7,291 bases of DNA, from positions 1-7,291 of the forward strand of contig CAMLFJ010000159.1 of assembly GCA_946479205.1 (NCBI GenBank). The letters run 5' to 3'. Shown piece after piece: positions 1 to 5,026 of this stretch. This DNA is from an uncultured bacterium (GTDB lineage Bacteria; Methylomirabilota; Methylomirabilia; Rokubacteriales; CSP1-6). Position numbers and translations under genes: made by a program. Position 1 is the stretch's first letter, and every line of letters starts with the position of its first letter. The notes beneath the pieces were generated by a model. It made no database searches. It had not been told where the DNA came from and saw nothing but the letters and a program-made list of their open reading frames with translations.

Positions 1-218
1 TCTCGAAGGACCCCCTGGTCGTCCGTATCCGGGCAGTTGAACTCGAGCGTGCTGCCCTCGACCGCCAGGCCCAGCTTCTGGCCCTCCGGCGTCGCCTGGG
101 CGAGCTCGAGGAGCCGCGCCCGCCATGAGCCTTCGGGCAGCACCTCGCTGAGCGTGATGCGCCAGCGCCCCGGAGTCTGTGCCTGGACCGGATCCGTGTC
201 GCCGTCTGATTTCGTCAT
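1..218 (-). CDS. Hypothetical protein, 3' part cut off by the window edge
   Basis: An open frame runs from an ATG at 218 to the left edge without a stop, giving the first 72 residues of a protein whose C-terminus lies outside the window. The start is well supported: an AGGAGG ribosome binding site at 232-227 stands 8 nt before the ATG. The visible part is polar and slightly acidic at the N-terminus (MTKSDGDTDP), followed by a stretch that could form beta strands and a helix (WRITLSEVLPEGSWRARLLE). There is no signal peptide, membrane segment or motif that I recognise, so no function is proposed. It is transcribed divergently from the PilZ gene, with 176 nt between the two starts. That the gene is real rests on the binding site and the ordinary, non-repetitive composition of the peptide. 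Confidence 0.6.
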   Translation of the reverse strand, partial: MTKSDGDTDPVQAQTPGRWRITLSEVLPEGSWRARLLELAQATPEGQKLGLAVEGSTLEFNCPDTDDQGVLR

Positions 219-226
219 CTGGATGG

Positions 227-232
227 CCTCCT
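227..232 (-). promoter_or_regulatory. Ribosome binding site of the left-edge gene
   Basis: On the minus strand AGGAGG (232 to 227) is a full match to the anti-Shine-Dalgarno core and lies 8 nt upstream of the ATG at 218. It is the main evidence that the truncated left-edge frame is translated. Confidence 0.6.
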
Positions 233-394
233 CTTCCGCCCCGGTTCCTTCCGCGGGGTGACGTGCGCTGCGGGACTAGGCATAACCGGCGATAGATCGA
301 GCATGGCGGCGGCGAAAGTGGGAAGAGGTGTACTCGGTGCAAAAATGGCGCGCGTGCTAAGTTCCAGCGGGCCCACGGATTTGTGGCTGGCACG

Positions 395-796
395 ATGCCT
401 GCGATATGCCCAGCCACCATGTTCTCCGACGAGCCCGGCGGGCGCGCGACAAAGCGGCAGGCGGCGGAGTTGCGGCGCTATTCGCGCGAGGCCGGCTCGT
501 GGCCGGTCGTCCTTGAAACGCGCGACGGCTGGTTGAGACTTCCGCTGATCGACCTGAACCCCGGCGGGGCCAAAGTGCGCTTCACGGAGGTCCTCAAGGA
601 GGGCACGAAAGGGCGTCTCTATTTCCTCCCGCCTCATTGGCGTCCCCGAGCGGTCGAGGCAATAGTCTGGCGGATTGACCTTGACGGCCTGGTCCTCCGA
701 TTCGCTGGCACGAGCGTCGGCACGCTGCCAGCCGCGCGGCCCTTTCGCCCACCAGGCTCGTGGCTCTGGACCTGGACGGCGGGCGCCACGCTCTGA
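395..796 (+). CDS. PilZ domain-containing protein (putative c-di-GMP receptor)
   Basis: This 133-residue protein is probably a single PilZ domain with short tails. PilZ domains bind cyclic di-GMP through an N-terminal RxxxR motif and a D/NxSxxG motif about 20-30 residues later. Here RRYSR lies at residues 27-31 and DLNPGG at 53-58, so spacing and order fit; the central Ser is replaced by Asn. After the second motif comes the usual run of beta strands (AKVRF, GRLYFL, AEAIVWR-like, LVLRFAG) up to about residue 105. The last 28 residues are Pro/Trp-rich and unlike the family. The start is uncertain: GTG 383, ATG 395 and ATG 419 are in frame, none has a clear ribosome binding site, and an in-frame stop at 293 excludes a longer form. 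A two-helix membrane protein gene follows after 23 nt, so the two may be co-transcribed. The fold is recognised by motif only; c-di-GMP binding is inferred. Confidence 0.68.
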   Translation: MPAICPATMFSDEPGGRATKRQAAELRRYSREAGSWPVVLETRDGWLRLPLIDLNPGGAKVRFTEVLKEGTKGRLYFLPPHWRPRAVEAIVWRIDLDGLVLRFAGTSVGTLPAARPFRPPGSWLWTWTAGATL

Positions 797-819
797 CACG
801 CAGGAGGCGAGGGACAGCA

Positions 820-1170
820 ATGGCGGACATGGGGCGGGGGCCCGGACGGCTCGGAGGTGTGGATGGCGGCGAGTCGAACGCGCTGCACATGAACTCCGTA
901 CTTCCCCGCCGGCGTCGAGTGGCGGGCTGGGCCGCCTACGTGTTCTCTGGGGTGCTGCTCTGTCTGTTCCTGGCCCTCGCGTATCGGTATGCCCAGGGCT
1001 GGGGGTGGAGCTTCTTGATGAAGGCATGGGTGGTCTGGTTCGCGACCTTCCTGGGAGGGATCGGTTTCGCCGAGTGGTGCTGGAAGCCCGATCGAGAGAC
1101 TCAAACCCGGCCGCCGGTCGGCGACGACGACACTCCGCCTATCCTTTTCCGGAGAAGCCAACCGCAATAA
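820..1170 (+). CDS. Small membrane protein with two predicted transmembrane helices
   Basis: The 116-residue product has a Gly/Arg-rich N-terminal tail, a basic patch RRRR at 30-33, and two hydrophobic segments at about 35-54 (WAAYVFSGVLLCLFLALAY) and 67-87 (Trp/Phe-rich, ending FAEWCW). It ends in a polar tail of about 28 residues with DDD near its middle. The positive-inside rule would put the RRRR side in the cytoplasm, making a helical hairpin with both tails inside. ATG 820 is chosen because GAGGGA at 809-814 lies 5 nt before it and AGGAGG at 802-807 is also close. ATG 889 (residue 24), just before the basic patch, is an alternative. The gene begins 23 nt after the PilZ gene, suggesting an operon. 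I do not recognise the family. The contiguous hydrophobic segments argue that this frame is real and the long opposite-strand frames are not. Confidence 0.6.
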   Translation: MADMGRGPGRLGGVDGGESNALHMNSVLPRRRRVAGWAAYVFSGVLLCLFLALAYRYAQGWGWSFLMKAWVVWFATFLGGIGFAEWCWKPDRETQTRPPVGDDDTPPILFRRSQPQ

Positions 1171-1206
1171 CCCTGGCCCTGCTACCCTTGTCTCGCCCAT
1201 TCGATT

Positions 1207-1563
1207 CTACTTGCGGGAAGCCTTCTTGTGCCGGGGGGCCGCCGGGCGCGCTCGTGGTTTCATCCCCCATGGCGGGTGCGCCTCAAGATGCTCCAGGGTT
1301 TCCTCGAGCCTCATCTCGAGCTCGGATTTGGAGAGCGACACATCCTGAACGAAGACGAGCCATGAGGCCAGCAGATTGTCAACCTGCTTCGTCGTGAGAG
1401 ATGCCCATTGCGGCTTGGCCCGCTGGAGGCGCAGCAGGACGACGGAAAAGAGGCGGGCCCAGGCCTCCCCGGGAAGGTCGTGCGGAAGCGAACCGGATCC
1501 GATCGGCCGCGGGATTCGACGGGTCAGGAGGAAGGTGGGATCCGCCTTGGACCGCTTCGGCAT
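1207..1563 (-). CDS. Hypothetical protein, 118 residues, basic C-terminal tail
   Basis: This is the last gene of the minus-strand operon that starts with the aspartic protease lipoprotein. The ATG at 1563 is preceded by a purine-rich GAGGAGAG ribosome binding site and lies 20 nt after the stop of the upstream small gene. The sequence looks soluble and mostly helical. It opens with a basic stretch (MPKRSK), has a central hydrophobic/helical part containing LFSVVLLRLQRAK and LLASWLVFVQDV, then a charged, heptad-like helix (SKSELEMRLEETLEHLEAH) that could form a short coiled coil, and ends in a Lys/Arg-rich tail (PRHKKASRK). No signal peptide and no known motif are visible. The tail could contact nucleic acid or the membrane, but that is speculation. 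It faces the two-helix membrane protein gene convergently across 36 nt. Its codons look less GC-extreme than those of the sigma operon. Confidence 0.68.
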   Translation of the reverse strand: MPKRSKADPTFLLTRRIPRPIGSGSLPHDLPGEAWARLFSVVLLRLQRAKPQWASLTTKQVDNLLASWLVFVQDVSLSKSELEMRLEETLEHLEAHPPWGMKPRARPAAPRHKKASRK

Positions 1564-1583
1564 GACGTTCTCTCCTCGTGAAA

Positions 1584-1916
1584 TCAGAAGGTCGGCGGCT
1601 CAGGCCCCAGCTGGTCACCGAGCCACTTCAGCCACTGCTCGTCGGTGAAGTCTTTCGTCGAGGGGAGGACCTCAGGGAGGATGCTCGAATCGCCTCGATT
1701 GTTGAGGTCAACGACGGCGGTCCGAAGGGCGATGTTCACGGATACCTCCAGGTTCTGGATGAGCCGCGAGTACGCTTCGGTCCGCCGGTCTTTCGGCGCG
1801 CCCCCGCCTTCCGCACGTGCCTGAAAGTCCCGCTTCAGATCCTGCAGATCGCGGAGGAGGTCCCATGACTGGTGGAGAAGGCTGATCGCCCGCGTGATCT
1901 TGGGATCTGCGCTCAT
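1584..1916 (-). CDS. Hypothetical helical protein, 110 residues
   Basis: A small soluble protein of unknown function sits between the HAD phosphatase gene (13 nt upstream) and the 118-residue gene (20 nt downstream). The ATG at 1916 is supported by GGAGG at 1928-1924, 7 nt away, which overlaps the end of the HAD gene's surroundings and implies co-translation. Residues 1-35 read as an amphipathic helix (ITRAISLLHQSWDLLRDLQ, then DLKRDFQARAE). A Gly-rich turn follows, then a second helical stretch (EAYSRLIQNLEVSVNIALRTAVVDL). The last part contains FTDEQWLKWLGDQLG and a Pro-rich end. No enzymatic motif, Cys pair or membrane segment is visible. Two helices joined by a turn would suit a small partner or scaffold protein, but there is no homology I can name. 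Mildly lower GC than neighbouring genes. Confidence 0.7.
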   Translation of the reverse strand: MSADPKITRAISLLHQSWDLLRDLQDLKRDFQARAEGGGAPKDRRTEAYSRLIQNLEVSVNIALRTAVVDLNNRGDSSILPEVLPSTKDFTDEQWLKWLGDQLGPEPPTF

Positions 1917-1929
1917 CCCAGCACCTCCG

Positions 1930-2658
1930 TCACCGGCGCTCGCGGCCAGGAGCTTCTGCGGGTGGGACTGCGAGAAGCCCCGGCAACGCGCGCATGTCAG
2001 AGAAGACCACCGTGCCCGACCCTTCGAGCCAGTGCGGTGGCGTCACACCGCCGGCGTAGCCGAAGGCCGCCATGCCCGCCGCTCGGGCAGCTTCGACCCC
2101 GTAACGGCTGTCTTCCACGACCGCACAGCGTGCGGGCGGCACGCCCAAGCACGCCGCCGCGTGGAGAAACAGGTCGGGTGCTGGCTTTCCGTTGGCGACC
2201 TCGCTTGCGCTGAAGATGCGCCCTTTGAACCTCTCATAGAGGTTGGTCAAGCGGAGAGAGCGCCGGATCTTCTCGTGACCGCCACTCGAGGCGACACACG
2301 TTGCCGCAGTGACTTGATCGAGCGCCTCCACCACGCCGTCGACGGCCTGCAGATCCTTTTCAAACGCGTCCGTGTAGAGATGCTGGTACGCGTCCTCCCA
2401 TCTCCTCGGCAACGGATGGCCGAGATGCGCCTCGATCTCCCGAACGAAGTTCTCTTCTGACCGACCGACGAAGCGCTCGATGATCTCGGCCTCGCTCAGT
2501 GGCCAGCCCAGGTCCGCGAGCACGATGGCGTCGACCCGAATGGCAATCCGCTCGCTGTCCACGAGGACCCCATCGCAGTCGAAGATCACCAGCTCGAACG
2601 GGCGCACCTGGCGGTCATCCGGTTGATCGCCAGCTCGAACTCGGTCGGCGAAGTCCAT
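1930..2658 (-). CDS. HAD-superfamily hydrolase, subfamily IA (phosphatase/phosphomutase-like)
   Basis: A 242-residue haloacid dehalogenase-type enzyme, predicted to be a cytosolic phosphatase acting on a small phosphorylated metabolite. All four HAD motifs are present: motif I DCDGVLVDSE with nucleophile Asp27 and acid/base Asp29; motif II Ser124 in VASSGG; motif III Lys158 in NGKPAPDLF; motif IV Glu182-Asp183 in VVEDSRYGVEAA. The helical cap between motifs I and II (about 37-105) is the C1 type of subfamily IA, as in beta-phosphoglucomutase, phosphoglycolate phosphatase and YieH. The substrate cannot be read from sequence. ATG 2658 overlaps the protease stop by one base (TGATG), which favours coupled translation. 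GTG 2607 gives a protein starting VRPFELVIFDCDG, closer to typical HAD N-termini, and is a serious alternative. The length is normal for the family. Confidence 0.92.
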   Translation of the reverse strand: MDFADRVRAGDQPDDRQVRPFELVIFDCDGVLVDSERIAIRVDAIVLADLGWPLSEAEIIERFVGRSEENFVREIEAHLGHPLPRRWEDAYQHLYTDAFEKDLQAVDGVVEALDQVTAATCVASSGGHEKIRRSLRLTNLYERFKGRIFSASEVANGKPAPDLFLHAAACLGVPPARCAVVEDSRYGVEAARAAGMAAFGYAGGVTPPHWLEGSGTVVFSDMRALPGLLAVPPAEAPGRERR

Positions 2659-3455
2659 CACTTCGCGGGGCCGTCGGGAAGCTGCAGGGTCAGCGTGCCT
2701 CGCTGCGGGTCGATGGTCATCGTGAAGCGCCCGAGGAAATCGGCGCCCAGGAAGCCGTCGACGGTCAGCGGAGGCGTCGTGAGATGGTCTAGAACCCCGA
2801 CCTCGTACATCGCGACCTGCAGGTTGTCGATCCGAGCCGCGCCGACCGTCAGGGACTTCACGCGGATCAGGGCCACCTCGACCTCCTGCCCGTTCGCCAT
2901 CCTGGCCCTGGACCTGGGCGCGCCGGGGCCGGTGGGCACCGCGAGACCCGCGCGGCGCGCGAGTTGCGGGCTGACCACCGTGATGTTGGCGCCGGTGTCG
3001 AGCAGCAGGGTCGCCTGGTGTGTTTCGTTCAGCAACACCGGGACCAGGAATCGGTTGCCGGTGGCCTGAATCGTGACCGAGGTGACACGGGGCGCCGAAC
3101 GGGCGCCGGCCGCATCGGTGGCCGGTCTCGACTCGACGATCCGGGCGGGGCTCGTCGCGCGTCCGGCCGCGGCCAGTTTCGCGGGCGCCCGCTGGTTGAA
3201 GCACGCGGTGAACGCCGGTACCGCGGGCTGACCGCCCGGCAGCACGGTGATGTGGACCTGGCCGTCCTCGTCGACGCGGTCGACCCTGAGCGACGCCTGC
3301 TTGCCTTCTGCGCACTCCGTCGCCGCCGCCCAGAGGGCCGCCCGGCGCGGGTCCGGTTCCGGCGCCGTGGTCGTGGTCGAGCAGCCCCCGAGCAGACCCA
3401 GCAGTGAGAGTCCGGCGCCGAGGCCGGTGCGGCGCGCGCGTGCCGCGACGTTCAC
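2658..3455 (-). CDS. Retropepsin-like aspartic protease lipoprotein
   Basis: The 265-residue product starts with a short basic n-region, a hydrophobic core (GLGAGLSLLGLL) and lipobox L22-G-G-C25, so it should be a lipoprotein anchored in the cell envelope. After a Thr/Pro linker comes a small domain of about 55 residues (35-90) with two Cys (48 and 85) that could pair in the periplasm. A variable linker follows, then the retropepsin-like domain (about 124-260): active-site DTGAN at 153-157 within TLLLDTGANITVV, and the second conserved block VDGFLGADFLGRF at 232-244, followed by TIDPQRGTLTL. Such single-lobe clan AA proteases act as dimers. Known bacterial relatives are poorly characterised, so the target is unknown. 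GTG 3455 is chosen because GGAGG at 3466-3462 lies 6 nt away; GTG 3461 and ATG 3497 are in frame but fit the binding site or signal peptide worse. It is the first gene of the operon. Confidence 0.88.
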   Translation of the reverse strand: MNVAARARRTGLGAGLSLLGLLGGCSTTTTAPEPDPRRAALWAAATECAEGKQASLRVDRVDEDGQVHITVLPGGQPAVPAFTACFNQRAPAKLAAAGRATSPARIVESRPATDAAGARSAPRVTSVTIQATGNRFLVPVLLNETHQATLLLDTGANITVVSPQLARRAGLAVPTGPGAPRSRARMANGQEVEVALIRVKSLTVGAARIDNLQVAMYEVGVLDHLTTPPLTVDGFLGADFLGRFTMTIDPQRGTLTLQLPDGPAK

Positions 3456-3461
3456 GATCAC

Positions 3462-3466
3462 CCTCC
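3462..3466 (-). promoter_or_regulatory. Ribosome binding site that fixes the lipoprotein start
   Basis: GGAGG (3466 to 3462, minus strand), extended as GGAGGGTGATC, stands 6 nt before GTG 3455. It would lie inside the coding region if the upstream ATG 3497 were used, so it supports the shorter form. That form also gives a signal peptide of normal length. Confidence 0.6.
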
Positions 3467-3540
3467 GAGGGTGGCGCGAAGAACCCACGGTTGGCAACTA
3501 CTTCTCGCCCGCCGGGGCCATGCGGCGGCGACCATTCTCG

Positions 3541-3556
3541 AATAGTAGGCCCTATT
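3541..3556. repeat. Short inverted repeat in the divergent promoter region
   Basis: AATAG (3541-3545) and CTATT (3552-3556) form 5-bp arms around a 6-bp centre (TAGGCC). It lies in the 134-nt spacer between the lipoprotein and methyltransferase starts and touches the proposed -35 of the methyltransferase promoter. It is one of few AT-rich spots in this GC-rich window. It could be an operator for a dimeric regulator; the arms are short enough that chance is possible. Confidence 0.35.
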
Positions 3557-3581
3557 GGCTGGGTTCTCGGTCTGATACGAT
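3555..3581 (+). promoter_or_regulatory. Candidate extended -10 promoter of the methyltransferase gene
   Basis: TGATACGAT at 3573-3581 reads as an extended -10 (TG-N-TACGAT, 4 of 6 to TATAAT). TTGGCT at 3555-3560 could serve as a -35 (4 of 6) at a short 15-nt spacing. Transcription would begin near 3588-3590, at or just before the ATG at 3590, giving a leaderless or nearly leaderless mRNA. This agrees with the absence of a Shine-Dalgarno sequence there. Both boxes are imperfect, so this is a candidate only. Confidence 0.35.
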
Positions 3582-3589
3582 GGCGCGCG

Positions 3590-4417
3590 ATGAGCCCTGT
3601 CGATCTCGGCCCCCACGTTTCCCTCGAGCGCATGAACCGGTTCCAGGAACCGGAGGCGCGCCGGATCATCGGCGAGCTGGGGTTGCCCTCCGGCTCGCGC
3701 GGGCTCGACGTGGGCTGCGGCGTCGGTCTCTACGCGCTCTGGCTGGCCGAGGCGGTGGGACAGGGCGGCCGCGTCGTGGGCATCGAGCCGGAGCCGGCCA
3801 AGGTGGAGGCGGCACGCGCGCTGGTTGGCGGCGAAGCCGCGGGCGAGCGCCTCGAGTTCCAGCCGGGCGACGGGACGGCCATTCCCCTGCCCGATCGGAG
3901 CGTGGACTGGGTCTGGTGCGGGGACGTGCTGCACCACATCGTCGACACCGAGAAGGCCCTGCGGGAGTGTTTCCGGGTCGTGCGGCCGGGCGGCCGCGTG
4001 ATCGTCAAGGAGTCGCAGGTCTTCTCCGCGATGTTCCTCCCCGGCCACCCGGAGCTCGAGCGGCGCATCCAGCTCGCCGAGATCCGCCGCACGGTGGACG
4101 AGGGCGCGGGGCGCTCGTTCCAGGAGCGGCGGCAGACCACGCCCGCGTCCCTTCGCGCGGCCGGGCTCGCGAGCCTGGCGATGCGCACGTACACCCTGGA
4201 GCGGCGCGCGCCGCTGGGCCGGGCCGATCACGACTACATCCAGCACACCGTGTTCTCGCGCAACTGGGGCGATCGGCTGCGGGAGCTGCTGAGCGCGGAC
4301 GACTGGCGGGAGCGGAGCCGGCTCTGCGACGAGAGCTCGCCGGCCAACGTGCTGCGCGGCCCCGACTACTACTGCCTCTACCCCATCACGGTCTTCTCGG
4401 CCCGCCGGCCCGCCTGA
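3590..4417 (+). CDS. Class I SAM-dependent methyltransferase
   Basis: A 275-residue cytosolic methyltransferase with the Rossmann-like class I fold. Motif I LDVGCGVG (residues 39-46) forms the SAM-binding loop, and VVGIEPEP (62-68) supplies the acidic residue, Glu66, expected to bind the ribose hydroxyls. GDGTAIPLPDRSVDWVWC (93-110) and DVLHHI (112-117) match motif II and the segment after it, and RVVRPGGRVIVKE (129-141) is motif III. This pattern is that of the Methyltransf_11/UbiE-like group, which modifies small molecules, lipids or quinone precursors. The C-terminal half (about 142-275) is variable and probably forms the acceptor pocket, so the substrate is not predictable. ATG 3590 is chosen because the conserved N-terminus follows directly; the frame is open upstream to 3404 but runs into the divergent lipoprotein gene. 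There is no Shine-Dalgarno sequence. It converges with the sigma operon, the stops 4 nt apart. Confidence 0.9.
   Translation: MSPVDLGPHVSLERMNRFQEPEARRIIGELGLPSGSRGLDVGCGVGLYALWLAEAVGQGGRVVGIEPEPAKVEAARALVGGEAAGERLEFQPGDGTAIPLPDRSVDWVWCGDVLHHIVDTEKALRECFRVVRPGGRVIVKESQVFSAMFLPGHPELERRIQLAEIRRTVDEGAGRSFQERRQTTPASLRAAGLASLAMRTYTLERRAPLGRADHDYIQHTVFSRNWGDRLRELLSADDWRERSRLCDESSPANVLRGPDYYCLYPITVFSARRPA
3637..3653. repeat. Perfect 8-bp inverted repeat inside the methyltransferase gene
   Basis: CCGGTTCC (3637-3644) and GGAACCGG (3646-3653) are exact reverse complements around a single A. The palindrome begins 47 nt into the methyltransferase coding sequence and encodes part of NRFQEPE. It could be a downstream operator. 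As RNA, a one-base loop would force the inner pairs open, but a hairpin is still possible. No second copy was seen in the window. Confidence 0.5.
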
Positions 4418-4421
4418 CGTC

Positions 4422-4799
4422 TCAGGGCTTGCGCCAGACGCTCCGGGGCGGCGCGGCCGGCGGCGAGCCGCCCCCGGGGCTGGTCGCCTCCTTCACGAGC
4501 GCGCCCAGAACGGTCAGCTTGCCCGCGAGGGCATTGCGGATGTCGACCCAATCGGCGCTCTCGCCCGGCTCGGGGGCCGCGGCCGGCGGCGCGGCGCGGA
4601 AGCGATCGAGCGCGGCCTGATTCGTCGCGAGGGTGGCGTCCGTGGCGGTGATCCACGCGCGTATCGCGAGGCGCCACCGCTCGACGATCTGCGGCTGGGT
4701 GCGGCCCCAGGTGTTGTCGCGCCGCGCGTTTCGGTACTCGGCGTCGATGGCGGCCTGCAGGCGCCGTCCTTCCGCCCCTGCCTTGCCGAGCGCGTCCAT
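4422..4799 (-). CDS. Hypothetical helical protein at the end of the rpoS operon
   Basis: The 125-residue product is rich in Ala, Arg and Trp and looks helical throughout its first 75 residues (EGRRLQAAIDAEYRNARRD, then QIVERWRLAIRAWITATDA, then LATNQAALDRFRAA). A Pro/Ala linker follows, then another helix (ADWVDIRNALAGKLTVLGAL) and a Gly/Pro-rich tail. No signal peptide, membrane segment or known motif is visible. The ATG at 4799 lies 8 nt after the TAG of the XRE gene and lacks a clear ribosome binding site, so translation is probably coupled to that gene. Being last in a run of overlapping genes with a sigma factor and a DNA-binding protein, it might be a partner of one of them; that is inference from position only. 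It ends 4 nt from the convergent methyltransferase stop, with no terminator hairpin recognised between the two genes. Confidence 0.68.
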   Translation of the reverse strand: MDALGKAGAEGRRLQAAIDAEYRNARRDNTWGRTQPQIVERWRLAIRAWITATDATLATNQAALDRFRAAPPAAAPEPGESADWVDIRNALAGKLTVLGALVKEATSPGGGSPPAAPPRSVWRKP

Positions 4800-4807
4800 C
4801 GCGGCGC

Positions 4808-5026
4808 CTAGTTCGCGGCGTCGATCAGCACCTTGCTCGGCACCGCGAGGGCGCGGGCCAGCCGGCCGAGTGCCGAGGGCGAGAGGTTCACCTTCTGGCC
4901 CGATTCGGCCAGCGTGATGTAGCTGAGCGCGAGCTGGGCGCGCTCGGCGAGCTGCGCCTGGGTGAGGCCCTGCCGCTCGCGCAGGTCCCGCACCAGCTCG
5001 CCCAGGCTCTTCTCGCCCGGGCTCAT
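4808..5026 (-). CDS. XRE-family helix-turn-helix protein
   Basis: A 72-residue protein that is almost entirely one Cro/C1-type helix-turn-helix domain. Helix 1 is LGELVRDLRERQG (8-20). The HTH core LTQAQLAERAQLALSYITLAESGQK (21-45) has the typical TQ.QLAE, turn, then S.I...E.G pattern. NLSPSALGRLARAL (47-60) forms helices 4-5, and AVPSKVLIDAAN closes the domain. There is no extra sensor or oligomerisation domain, so it is either a dimeric DNA-binding repressor or a small adaptor. Its ATG overlaps the stop of the RpoS-like gene by 4 nt (ATGA), which implies coupled translation and near-fixed stoichiometry with the sigma factor; a 125-residue orphan gene follows 8 nt later. Plausible roles are autoregulation of the operon or tuning of sigma-dependent promoters; neither is shown by sequence. 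An antitoxin role was considered but no toxin is recognised next to it. Confidence 0.88.
   Translation of the reverse strand: MSPGEKSLGELVRDLRERQGLTQAQLAERAQLALSYITLAESGQKVNLSPSALGRLARALAVPSKVLIDAAN

Noticed and set aside
215..1200. Two long minus-strand open frames (215-1027 and 634-1200) opposite the PilZ and membrane protein genes
   Set aside because: Their products are Arg/Pro/Ser/Gly-rich without domain structure, typical of antisense frames in GC-rich DNA, while the plus-strand frames show PilZ motifs and two clean membrane segments.
1171..1206. Bidirectional terminator between the convergent genes
   Set aside because: The 36 nt contain no stable hairpin followed by a T run; the same holds for the 4-nt gap at 4418-4421.
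1930..2658. Assigning the HAD enzyme to a specific product such as phosphoglycolate phosphatase or beta-phosphoglucomutase
   Set aside because: The core motifs are shared by all subfamily IA members and the cap residues that set specificity do not give a clear match by eye.
2659..3669. N-terminal extension of the HAD frame up to 3669, which would make a 579-residue fusion protein
   Set aside because: The extension is low-complexity Arg/Gly/Pro sequence antiparallel to nothing useful and in another frame of the well-defined protease gene; the HAD domain starts just after ATG 2658.
3247..4620. 457-residue plus-strand frame overlapping the methyltransferase
   Set aside because: It is a shifted frame of the methyltransferase with Arg/Ala/Gly-rich filler and no motifs; the frame from 3590 has all SAM-binding motifs.
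4422..5026. Toxin-antitoxin pair (XRE antitoxin plus 125-residue protein as toxin)
   Set aside because: The 125-residue protein shows no HipA, RelE/HigB, COG-type nuclease or other toxin motif, and the coupling to the sigma factor is tighter than expected for a mobile toxin-antitoxin unit. Not excluded, but unsupported.
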